Shown here piece by piece: positions 1 through 6,033 of a stretch of 6,540 nt of DNA. A program made the position numbers and the translations under genes. The notes under the pieces were generated by a model that saw only the letters and a list, made by a program, of their open reading frames with translations, was not told the DNA's origin and made no database searches. Each line of letters opens with the position of its first letter. Position 1 is the stretch's first letter. The stretch is from JBOHCT01 sp050699055 (GTDB lineage: Bacteria; Actinomycetota; Actinomycetes; Streptosporangiales; JBOHCT01). Location: contig JBOHCT010000218.1 in the NCBI GenBank assembly GCA_050699055.1, positions 1 through 6,540 on the forward strand, given 5' to 3'.

Positions 1-33
1 CGACGTGCCAGGGGCGCCCGGGCCTCACCGGCC

Positions 34-1254
34 TCAGCTCGCGTAGTCGAGAAGGCGCTGCGTACGGCTCGGGTGCCGCAGCTTCGACAGCGACTCCTTC
101 TCCAGCTGGCGAATGCGCTCGCGAGTCAGGCCGAGATGGCGGCCGATCTCGTCGAGCGAGCGCGGCCGCCCGTCCCCGAGCCCGAAGCGCAGCGCCATGA
201 TCGTCGCCTCGCGCGGCGTGAGCGTGTCGAGGAGCGCCCGGAGCTGACGTGTCATGAGCTCGTGGTCGATCAGGTCGACCGCCTCGGGCGTGTCGATGTC
301 CTCGATGAGGTCACCGATGCTAGTCTCGCCCTCCTCGCCGATCGGCGTGTCGAGGCTGATCGGCTGGCGGCTCGAACGCAGCAGCTGCTGCACCTGCTCA
401 GGACTGCGGTCGAGCTCCTCGGCGAGTTCTTCGGGTGTCGGCTCGCGGCCCAGCTGCTGGTGCATGTCGCGCTCCACCCGCGAGAGCTTGCTCAGCTGCT
501 CGAGCACGTGGACCGGCAGCCGTATCGTACGCGCGGAGTCGGCGAACCCGCGCTGGATCGACTGACGGATCCACCACATCGCGTAGGTCGAGAACTTGTA
601 GCCCTTCTTGTAGTCGAACTTCTCGACGGCGCGGATCAGCCCCAGGTTGCCCTCCTGCACGACGTCGAGGAACGGCAGGCCCCGATCGCTGTAGCGCTTG
701 GCCACCGACACCACGAGCCGGAGGTTCGCCTCGAGCATATGGTCCTTGGCGCGGTACCCGTCGGCGGCGACGGCCTCGAGCTCGCCGTGCAGCCCATCGG
801 GAAGCCGCTCCTCACCCGCGTCGGCGCGGTGCAGCTTGTCCTCCGCGTACAGGCCTGCCTCGATCCGCTTCGCGAGGTCGACCTCCTCCTCGGCGGTCAG
901 CAGGGGGGTGCGGCCGATCTCCTTGAGGTAGGTGTGGACCGAGTCACCGGCCACGGGCGCCTCGGCATCGAGGTCGGCGGTCGAGGCGTGTACCTCGTCC
1001 TCCGTGCCGGCCTCGGCCTTGACGGCGTCGCTCTGGTCGTCGCCGGCCCCAGGCTCGTCGCTGGCCAGCTTGACACCGGCCTCGGCCAGCTCACGCAGGA
1101 TGGCCCGGCCCCGTGCGGGGCCCACACCGGCGGTGCCGAAGGCCTCACGCAGCTCGTCCAGCGAGAGGTGACCCTGCGCGCGGCCGCGCGCGATCAGCTC
1201 ATCGAGCGCCTGCACGCCCTCGTCGGGACGGGTCACAGCGGCCGTACGCGGCAT
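34..1254 (-). CDS. RNA polymerase sigma factor, RpoD/SigA (Hrd-like) family
   Basis: This 406-residue protein directs core RNA polymerase to promoters. A diverged region 1.1-like helical domain lies at about residues 12-65, followed by an acidic, low-complexity linker (about 66-102). Region 1.2 spans about 104-134 (DSVHTYLKEIGRTPLLT), region 2 about 170-245, regions 3.0-3.2 about 245-320 and region 4 about 335-406. In region 4.2 the -35-contacting helix TRERIRQ (377-383) is intact. In region 2.4 Trp227-Trp228 and Gln231 are kept, but Met226, Ser232 and Gln234 replace residues usual in primary sigma factors. The short segment between regions 1.2 and 2, and these changes, suit a group 2 (Hrd/SigB-like) factor better than the single essential one. 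That assignment is inferred. The ATG is well placed, with GGAGGT six bases upstream. The nearest upstream gene on the same strand is menE, 264 bases away, so separate transcription is likely. Confidence 0.95.
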   Translation of the reverse strand: MPRTAAVTRPDEGVQALDELIARGRAQGHLSLDELREAFGTAGVGPARGRAILRELAEAGVKLASDEPGAGDDQSDAVKAEAGTEDEVHASTADLDAEAPVAGDSVHTYLKEIGRTPLLTAEEEVDLAKRIEAGLYAEDKLHRADAGEERLPDGLHGELEAVAADGYRAKDHMLEANLRLVVSVAKRYSDRGLPFLDVVQEGNLGLIRAVEKFDYKKGYKFSTYAMWWIRQSIQRGFADSARTIRLPVHVLEQLSKLSRVERDMHQQLGREPTPEELAEELDRSPEQVQQLLRSSRQPISLDTPIGEEGETSIGDLIEDIDTPEAVDLIDHELMTRQLRALLDTLTPREATIMALRFGLGDGRPRSLDEIGRHLGLTRERIRQLEKESLSKLRHPSRTQRLLDYAS

Positions 1255-1260
1255 GGGTGC

Positions 1261-1266
1261 ACCTCC
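1261..1266 (-). promoter_or_regulatory. Ribosome binding site of the sigma factor gene
   Basis: On the minus strand the bases read GGAGGT, a near-perfect Shine-Dalgarno sequence, six bases before the ATG at 1254. This fixes the start of the sigma factor. Confidence 0.85.
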
Positions 1267-1284
1267 CTTCCCTTGTCACGCATC

Positions 1285-1290
1285 ATTATT
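1285..1290 (-). promoter_or_regulatory. Possible -10 element of the sigma factor gene
   Basis: The minus strand reads AATAAT in an AT-rich patch that stands out in GC-rich surroundings. It matches TATAAT at five of six positions but lacks the first T. Transcription starting about seven bases downstream would give a leader of roughly 24 bases carrying the GGAGGT site. No good -35 hexamer was found; ACCATA or GACCAT lies at 17-18 bases. This is weak support. Confidence 0.25.
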
Positions 1291-1518
1291 GCTAGCTGCC
1301 CCTTGGCTATGGTCGCACTAGATGCAACGCCGAGAAGGGCGAATTGTTTCCCGGCCGGCCCTACGACGCATCAAAGCCCGCCCTCGGAGCCTGACGGTCT
1401 TCGAGGCACGCGGCGAAATGATCGAGGCCAGCGTAAGGCGATCGTCAGCGAAGGGCAACCGCATGGCCTCTCTCGGCGATGACAAACCACGATACGCAAC
1501 GGTAACGCGTCGTCGGGC

Positions 1519-2682
1519 TCACGTGTTCCCGCGGCGCAGGGCCGCGCGGTCAGGCTTACCCGAAGGCAACAACGGGATCGTCTCGACGACGTCCAGCTCT
1601 CTGGGCGCGGCGTACGACGGTGCGTGGGGGCGCACGTACGCGCGAAGCTCGTCGAGCGTCGGGGGTGCGTAGCGGTCCGAGGGGACGACGACGGCCGTGA
1701 CCCGCTGCCCCCACTCAGGGTCGGGGCGGCCCACCACCACGGCGTCCCGCACCTTCGGGTGGCCGGCCAGCAGCGTGGCGATCTTCTCCGGTACGACGTT
1801 GCGACCGCCGGTGATGATGACGTCGTCGACCCGGCCGAGCACGCGAAGCCGCCCGTCATCCCACGCGCCGAGGTCACGAGTGACCAGCCAGCGCCCATCC
1901 ATGGCCTCGGCGGTGAGGTCGGGCCGGAGCCGGTAACCGGAGAACAGCACGGGGCCGGCCAGCCGGATCCTTCCGTCGCCGTCCAGGTCCACTTCCACGC
2001 CCCTGAGCTGACGCCCGTCGTACACGCATCCCCCGCAGGTCTCCGTCATCCCGTAGGTGGTGACGACGCCCGCGCCCGCCGAACGCGCACGGTCGAGCAG
2101 CCGGGGTGAGGGCGCCGCACCGCCGAGCAGCACCGCGCGGAAGCGCGAGACGTCCACGCCCGCGTCGAGCAGTCGACCGAGCATGGTCGGCACGACCGCG
2201 ACGAAGGCGGCGTCGCTGGCCCGTACCGCTTCGACGTCGAAGCGCTCGTGCATGACCGGAGGCACGCCTGCCGCGATCGAGCGGACCAGCACCTGTACCC
2301 CCGCGATATGGCTGGTGGGCAGGCACGCCAGCCAGCGGTCCCCGGGACGGGCCCGCAACCTGGTCAGCGTGGCGCGTGCGGAGTGGACCAAGGCATTCCC
2401 GGTCAGCGCGACGCCCTTGGGCTCGCCGGTCGAGCCGGACGTGGCGATGACGACCGCCGTTTCGTCGGCAACCGGGACCCCGTCCGTCACCGGCGTCGTG
2501 CCGTTTGGCGTGACGAGGGCCGTCGGCCGCAGCGTCTCGAGCAGCGCGCGGACACGCTCGCTCGGTAGCTCGGGGGACAGCGGGAGGATCGCGGGACCGC
2601 TGGTGTCGAGAGCCGCAACGAGCGCGTCGTACAAGCGCGGGCCGGTCGGCAGCATCATGGCGTGCAGGGGACGCTTCGACAC
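1519..2682 (-). CDS. menE: o-Succinylbenzoate--CoA ligase (MenE)
   Basis: MenE is an ANL-superfamily adenylating enzyme that converts o-succinylbenzoate, ATP and CoA to o-succinylbenzoyl-CoA in cytoplasmic menaquinone synthesis. With the chosen GTG start it has 387 residues. Visible motifs are the ATP-binding loop TSGSTGEPKG (81-90), LPTSHIAG (about 122), the adenine-binding YGMTETCGG (210-218), the ribose-binding RD of TRDLG (about 269), the hinge GRVDDVIITGG (283-293) and the C-terminal LPSGKPDRAALRR, with the catalytic Lys at 376. It is shorter than MenE of Bacillus or E. coli, as is usual in actinobacteria. The start is uncertain. GTG 2682 keeps an N-terminal strand (RPLHAMMLP) and could be leaderless. 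ATG 2658 has no visible ribosome binding site and would remove that strand. A further GTG at 2730 would overlap menC. The divergent menC-menD supports the identification. Confidence 0.93.
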   Translation of the reverse strand: MSKRPLHAMMLPTGPRLYDALVAALDTSGPAILPLSPELPSERVRALLETLRPTALVTPNGTTPVTDGVPVADETAVVIATSGSTGEPKGVALTGNALVHSARATLTRLRARPGDRWLACLPTSHIAGVQVLVRSIAAGVPPVMHERFDVEAVRASDAAFVAVVPTMLGRLLDAGVDVSRFRAVLLGGAAPSPRLLDRARSAGAGVVTTYGMTETCGGCVYDGRQLRGVEVDLDGDGRIRLAGPVLFSGYRLRPDLTAEAMDGRWLVTRDLGAWDDGRLRVLGRVDDVIITGGRNVVPEKIATLLAGHPKVRDAVVVGRPDPEWGQRVTAVVVPSDRYAPPTLDELRAYVRPHAPSYAAPRELDVVETIPLLPSGKPDRAALRRGNT

Positions 2683-2688
2683 GGTTTG

Positions 2689-2696
2689 TAAGGTTA
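2689..2696. promoter_or_regulatory. Overlapping divergent -10 elements for menE and menC
   Basis: The bases TAAGGTTA contain a plus-strand TAnnnT hexamer, TAAGGT (2689-2694), and a minus-strand one, TAACCT (2696-2691). The plus hexamer ends six bases before the menC GTG (2701). The minus hexamer ends eight bases before the menE GTG (2682). Both transcripts could therefore begin at or next to their start codons and be leaderless, a common arrangement in actinobacteria. No clear -35 hexamers are seen on either side; GGGGAC at 2667-2672 is the best for menC. AAGG at 2690-2693 could instead act as a Shine-Dalgarno sequence for menC. Confidence 0.45.
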
Positions 2697-2700
2697 GGGC

Positions 2701-3657
2701 GTGCCGGACCGGACGCGTGCCGGGGCCCACTCGCGGGCCTTCTCCATCCCGCTGCGTAGCCGCTTCCGTGGCGTCTCCTCTCGCGCGGGCGTGCTGCTCC
2801 AGGGGCCCGTCGGGTGGGGGGAGTTCTCGCCCTTTCCCGAGTACGGGCCGGCCGAGTGCGCGCGGTGGCTCGCGGCGGCGAGGGAGGCGGCGTACGAACG
2901 ATGGCCGGCGCCCGTGCGCGACCAGGTGCCCGTCAACGTCACCGTGCCCGCGGTCGATCCCGAACGCGCCGCCGACATCGTGACAGCGAGCGGCTGCCGG
3001 ACGGCCAAGGTGAAGGTCGCCGAGCGCGGTCAGTCACTTCGCGACGACCTGATGCGGGTCGAGGCGGCCCGCGACGCGATCGGTACGGAAGGCCGGATCC
3101 GGGTCGATGTCAACGGCCGCTGGGATGTCGACGAGGCCGTCCACGCGATCGGGGAGCTCCACCGCTTCGGACTCGAGTACGTCGAACAGCCCTGTGCCAC
3201 GCTTGATGAGATGGCTGCGCTGCGCCGAAGGATCGATGTGCCGATCGCCGCCGACGAGTCGATCCGGAAAGCAGCGGACCCGCTGCGGGTGCGGGCCGCG
3301 GAGGCCGCCGACATCGTCGTGCTCAAGGTACAGCCGCTCGGCGGGGTGCGCCCCGCCCTCGCGGTGGCCGAGGCCTGCGGGCTGCCCGCCGTCGTGTCCA
3401 GCGCGGTCGAGACGTCGGTCGGCATCGCGGCGGGACTGGCGCTCGCGGCCGCGTTGCCCTCTCTGCCGTACGCCTGCGGCCTCGCCACCGTTCAGCTTCT
3501 CGACGGTGACGTCGTCGCCGAGCCACTGCTCCCGGCGGACGCCGTGATCACACTCCGGCGTCCCCAGGTCGATGGGCAACGTCTCGCGACGTACGAGATC
3601 GACGGTGGCGACTGGGCCCGGCGCATGGCCGACGCCGCCCGGGTCCTGGACAGATGA
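2701..3657 (+). CDS. menC: o-Succinylbenzoate synthase (MenC)
   Basis: MenC is an enolase-superfamily enzyme that dehydrates SHCHC to o-succinylbenzoate in menaquinone synthesis, using Mg2+. The 318 residues comprise an N-terminal capping domain (about 10-75; GWGEFSPFPEY at 38-48 is typical of actinobacterial MenC) and a TIM-barrel domain. The catalytic set is complete: KVK with Lys103 and Lys105, metal ligands Asp136 (VDVNG), Glu162 (YVEQP) and Asp185 (AADES), and the opposing Lys209 (VVLKVQP). The SSAVETSVG segment (233-241) is also present. The GTG start at 2701 follows the divergent promoter directly. A few N-terminal residues before the conserved SRAFSIPLRSRFRG are variable, but no internal ATG or GTG is better placed. 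The stop codon overlaps the start of menD in ATGA, so the two genes are probably translationally coupled. Confidence 0.94.
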   Translation: MPDRTRAGAHSRAFSIPLRSRFRGVSSRAGVLLQGPVGWGEFSPFPEYGPAECARWLAAAREAAYERWPAPVRDQVPVNVTVPAVDPERAADIVTASGCRTAKVKVAERGQSLRDDLMRVEAARDAIGTEGRIRVDVNGRWDVDEAVHAIGELHRFGLEYVEQPCATLDEMAALRRRIDVPIAADESIRKAADPLRVRAAEAADIVVLKVQPLGGVRPALAVAEACGLPAVVSSAVETSVGIAAGLALAAALPSLPYACGLATVQLLDGDVVAEPLLPADAVITLRRPQVDGQRLATYEIDGGDWARRMADAARVLDR

Positions 3658-5324
3658 ATCCGGCGACCGCGCTCGCGACCGTGCTCGTCGACGAGCTGGT
3701 CCGATCCGGGCTGACCGACGCCGTACTCGCCCCCGGCTCCCGCTCCGCGCCGCTGGCGATGGCGCTGCACGCGGACGGGCGGGTACGGCTGCACGTCCGC
3801 GTCGACGAGCGCTCCGCTGCCTACCTCGCCCTCGGGCTCGGAAAGGCGGGCGGCCGAGCGGCCATCGTCCTCTGCACGTCCGGCACGGCAGCGGCCAACC
3901 TCCACCCCGCTGTCGTCGAGGCTTCTCAGTCGGGCGTGCCGCTGCTCGCCATTACCGCGGATCGCCCCCCGGAGCTGCGCGAGACCGGCGCGAACCAGAC
4001 GATCGACCAGGTCAAGCTGTACGGCGCGGCGGTGCGGTGGTTCTGCGAGGTGGGCGTGCCCGAGACGCGGGCCGGCATGGTGGGGTACTGGCGTTCGCTG
4101 GCCTGCCGGGCGTGGGCGGCGAGCCTGGGTCCTGACCCCGGACCGGTGCACCTCAACCTCGCCTTCCGTGAGCCCCTCGTCCCCGACGGTGATGACACGA
4201 CATGGCCGGAGCCGCTGGAGGGCCGAGCTGACGGGGCGCCGTGGACGGCGGTCGTCCATGAGCCCACTGGGGTGTCGGTGGCCTGGCCTGCGGCCGAGCG
4301 GGGAGTCGTGGTCGCGGGCGACGGCGACTACGAACCCCGTCCGTACGTCGCGCTCGCGGAGGCCCGCGGGTGGCCGGTTCTTGCCGAGCCGACCAGCAAC
4401 GCTCGGATGGACAGCACGGCGATATCGACATATCACTATTTGCTCGGTGTGCCGGAGTTCGTTGAAACGCACCGGCCCGAGACGATCGTGACCGTGGGCA
4501 AACCCGGCCTGTCCCGCCCGCTGCTCGGGTACCTGGGTACCGCCCGCGAGCATGTGGTGGTCGCCGGCCCCGCCCGTTGGCCCGACCCGACGCGGTCGGC
4601 CGCGGCCGTCGCCCCGCGTCCGGTGACGCACCCCGACGAGCCACGGGAGCGGTCGCCGTGGCTGGAAGGCTGGCAGCGGGCGGAGCGTGCGGCCCGCGCG
4701 GCGATCGACGCCGTTCTCGACGCGCACGACGAACCGACGGAGCCACGACTCGCCCGCGACCTCGCCAGAACGCTGCCGCCGGGAGCCCTGCTGTTCGCCG
4801 GTTCGAGCATGCCGATCCGCGACCTCGACCGCGCGATGTGCCCACGCACCGCGCTGCGGATCCTCGGCAACCGAGGGGCCAGCGGCATCGACGGATCTGT
4901 CTCGACGGCGATCGGCGCGGCCCACGCCCACGGCGGACCCGCGTTCGCGCTGCTGGGAGACCTCGCACTCCTCCACGACCAGAACGGCCTGCTACTCGGC
5001 CCGGAAGAGCCGCGTCCCGACCTCACGATCGTCGTCGTCAACAACGACGGGGGAGGGATCTTCTCCCTGCTCCCGCAGGTGCGCTTCGAGGAATCCTTCG
5101 AACGTGTCTTCGGCACCCCCCATGGGGTTGACCTGGCCAGCGTGGCCGCGGCCGCCCGCGTGCCGTACACCCGCCTCGAACGGATGAGCGATCTCTCCTC
5201 CGCGCTGAAGGGGGAGGGGCTCAGGCTGGTCGAGGTCCGTACGGACCGCCGCGCGAAAGCCGCCCTGCGCGCGGAGCTGCAGCGGGCCGTCACAGACGCC
5301 GTCGGCGCCGCAAACGCCGACTGA
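3654..5324 (+). CDS. menD: SEPHCHC synthase (MenD), thiamine diphosphate-dependent
   Basis: MenD decarboxylates 2-oxoglutarate and adds the product to isochorismate, giving SEPHCHC in the committed step of menaquinone synthesis. The 556 residues show the standard three-domain ThDP fold. The N-terminal Pyr domain has APGSRSAPLA (26-35), the ThDP-activating Glu52 in DERSAAYLALG, CTSGTAAANLHPAVVEA (74-90) and ADRPPELRETGANQTIDQ (102-119). The C-terminal PP domain has GSSMPIRD (383-390), GNRGASGIDGS (405-415) and the Mg/diphosphate motif starting at GD (435-436) and ending in NNDGGGIFS (463-471). Length and motif order are normal and nothing is missing. The ATG overlaps the menC stop by four bases, and no strong ribosome binding site precedes it, which favours coupling to menC. 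MenH, MenB and the later enzymes are not in the window. Confidence 0.95.
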   Translation: MNPATALATVLVDELVRSGLTDAVLAPGSRSAPLAMALHADGRVRLHVRVDERSAAYLALGLGKAGGRAAIVLCTSGTAAANLHPAVVEASQSGVPLLAITADRPPELRETGANQTIDQVKLYGAAVRWFCEVGVPETRAGMVGYWRSLACRAWAASLGPDPGPVHLNLAFREPLVPDGDDTTWPEPLEGRADGAPWTAVVHEPTGVSVAWPAAERGVVVAGDGDYEPRPYVALAEARGWPVLAEPTSNARMDSTAISTYHYLLGVPEFVETHRPETIVTVGKPGLSRPLLGYLGTAREHVVVAGPARWPDPTRSAAAVAPRPVTHPDEPRERSPWLEGWQRAERAARAAIDAVLDAHDEPTEPRLARDLARTLPPGALLFAGSSMPIRDLDRAMCPRTALRILGNRGASGIDGSVSTAIGAAHAHGGPAFALLGDLALLHDQNGLLLGPEEPRPDLTIVVVNNDGGGIFSLLPQVRFEESFERVFGTPHGVDLASVAAAARVPYTRLERMSDLSSALKGEGLRLVEVRTDRRAKAALRAELQRAVTDAVGAANAD

Positions 5325-5331
5325 TGGCCGT

Positions 5332-5356
5332 TTCCGGCGCTCCCCCGTAAGCGGAA
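5332..5356 (+). terminator. Weak hairpin just after menD
   Basis: TTCCG (5332-5336) can pair with CGGAA (5352-5356), or the inner CGCT with AGCG, eight bases after the menD stop. There is no T-run. It could end menC-menD transcription, but it may simply be the first stem of the structured segment that follows. Confidence 0.2.
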
Positions 5357-5361
5357 CCAGA

Positions 5362-5790
5362 AGCCGGAATTAAGACTCGAGGACGGGAGGCAGGCGTCCC
5401 AACCGGCTGTCGCCAGAGCGAAGTATGGGCCTACGCGGCGGTGATGTCGGGTCAAGGCCACGGGGTAGGCCATGCAGCGTAGGACGCTAGCGGTCGGGGC
5501 GTGGACCGGTCGACGGTCGTGCCGGACGGGCCTGGCCGTAGCCCCCGGAGCTGGTGGCCTTGGAGGCGGCTAACCGGCGAGCCCGGCCCGGCCGCGGATG
5601 CACGCACGCCTCAGGGCCGGGCTGTTGAAGCTTGGTCGACCACACTGTCGGTGACGTCAAGTGGTGGTAGGCGGGCGGTATCCGGCTGAGGCCGCATCGG
5701 TGCCGGGCCGAGCAGTCGCGGAACACGCGAATGCACCGACCCTGCGGGAACGGTCAGTTCCCTGGATTGGCGTCCACAGCCGACCCTGTG
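5362..5790 (+). ncRNA. Candidate large structured RNA, possibly a group II intron-like remnant
   Basis: No credible protein frame fills this stretch, but perfect short inverted repeats follow each other closely and nest. AGCCGG (5362-5367)/CCGGCT (5403-5408) encloses GGACG (5381-5385)/CGTCC (5395-5399). Then come GGCCTAC (5428-5434)/GTAGGCC (5465-5471), AGCGT-agg-ACGCT (5476-5488), GACCG-gtcga-CGGTC (5504-5518), GCCT-tgg-AGGC (5557-5567) and a 9-bp GCCCGGCCC (5581-5589)/GGGCCGGGC (5614-5622). TCGGTGC (5697-5703)/GCACCGA (5733-5739) encloses TCGCG-gaaca-CGCGA (5716-5730). Last are GGGAAC-ggtca-GTTCCC (5746-5762) and CACAG/CTGTG (5775-5790). Read on the plus strand, many loops are purine-rich (ggaattaagac, gaaca), as in folded RNAs. 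The general look recalls the 5' domains of a group II intron, but no GTGYG 5' end, domain V or reverse transcriptase is seen. The class is a guess; the density of stems is directly visible, though high GC content inflates chance pairing. Confidence 0.33.
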
Positions 5791-5894
5791 CCACTGAGTC
5801 TGGTGAGAGCTAGCGCTGTACCAATCACCATCGCAATAGCGACCAGACTCGCGCCCACACGCCACCAACCTGGAAGATTATTTGAAAGTCCCAA
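5754..5894 (-). CDS. Possible small single-pass membrane peptide (46 aa)
   Basis: A minus-strand frame starting at TTG 5894 encodes 46 residues. A short polar N-terminus ending LPGWWRVG leads to a hydrophobic stretch at about 14-30 (GASLVAIAMVIGTALAL), then TRLSG and a polar tail ending DANPGN. GGAGG (5904-5908) lies nine bases before the TTG, and a TAA in frame directly precedes it, so the frame cannot extend upstream. One transmembrane helix with Trp and Arg at its edges is a plausible product. Against it: only about half of its third positions are G or C, far below the neighbouring genes, and its end overlaps two stem-loops of the putative structured RNA. It may be a real small gene, the tail of a decayed one, or chance. 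No function can be assigned. Confidence 0.25.
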   Translation of the reverse strand: MGLSNNLPGWWRVGASLVAIAMVIGTALALTRLSGTGSAVDANPGN

Positions 5895-5908
5895 TTAACC
5901 CGGCCTCC

Positions 5909-5948
5909 GCGAGGAGCATGTGTTCAATACCCAATACACACCCCTCGC
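5909..5948. repeat. Inverted repeat upstream of the transposase
   Basis: GCGAGG (5909-5914) pairs with CCTCGC (5943-5948), and inside it TGTGT (5919-5923) pairs with ACACA (5936-5940), leaving a 12-base loop that includes part of a direct repeat, CAATACC-CAATAC. A CGC-TTCG-GCG mini-hairpin (5946-5955) and the 8-base palindrome GGCGCGCC (5952-5959) follow directly. The whole stretch may belong to the left part of the insertion sequence; its left terminal repeat cannot be identified without the right end. Confidence 0.4.
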
Positions 5949-5965
5949 TTCGGCGCGCCTAGCGG

Positions 5966-6033
5966 GCAACGGCTTCCCTACCCGATAGAAAGGAGATGCC
6001 AACAAACCTTTCACGGGACGAGGAAGCCGTTGC
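5966..6033 (+). promoter_or_regulatory. 68-base stem-loop covering the transposase start
   Basis: GCAACGGCTTCC (5966-5977) is perfectly complementary to GGAAGCCGTTGC (6022-6033). Inside, CCCG (5981-5984) pairs with CGGG (6014-6017), and GAAAGG (5988-5993) pairs with CCTTTC (6007-6012), leaving a 13-base loop. That is 22 base pairs in three collinear helices. The 3' arm contains the transposase TTG (6030-6032) and part of its GAGG ribosome binding site (6020-6023), so an mRNA reading through from outside would hide the start. Such protection against read-through is known for other insertion sequences (for example IS10); its use here is inferred. It could also be a DNA-level transposase binding site. 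Confidence 0.6.

Larger units (their letters stand above)
5325..6029. other. Gap of about 700 bases between menD and the transposase
   Basis: This stretch holds no convincing conventional gene. Its left two-thirds are GC-rich and full of stem-loops (candidate structured RNA). Its right third (about 5815-6010) is less GC-rich and holds the possible small membrane peptide on the minus strand, an inverted repeat, and the transposase leader hairpin. A boundary between old chromosome and inserted DNA probably lies here, but no target-site duplication can be named. Confidence 0.6.

Noticed and set aside
1424..1470. GAGGCCA/TGGCCTC inverted repeat (7 bp, 33-base loop) downstream of menE
   Set aside because: The loop is long and there is no T-run on either strand, so it is too weak to call a terminator.
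73..1482. 469-codon open frame on the plus strand
   Set aside because: It is antisense to the sigma factor, has no recognisable domain, and has the Leu/Val/Arg-rich make-up of a GC-rich shadow frame.
3492..4976. 494-codon open frame on the minus strand
   Set aside because: It lies antisense to menC/menD, whose motifs are complete; composition is Arg/Gly-rich with no domain.
4436..5473. 345-codon minus-strand frame reaching past menD
   Set aside because: It is mostly antisense to menD and low in complexity (Ser/Arg-rich), with no motif or ribosome binding site.
5487..5868. Two short minus-strand frames (79 and 85 codons)
   Set aside because: They have no motif or Shine-Dalgarno sequence and lie across the stem-loop segment. 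Conservation there, if any, is better explained by RNA structure.
5788..5898. 35-codon plus-strand frame starting at GTG
   Set aside because: It has no ribosome binding site, and it is the complement of the better-supported minus-strand membrane peptide.
5918..5962. 14-codon plus-strand frame after AGGAG
   Set aside because: The spacing between AGGAG and ATG is one base, and the peptide is too short to judge.
5325..6029. CRISPR array or tRNA gene
   Set aside because: There are no regularly spaced direct repeats and no tRNA cloverleaf or T-loop consensus in this gap.
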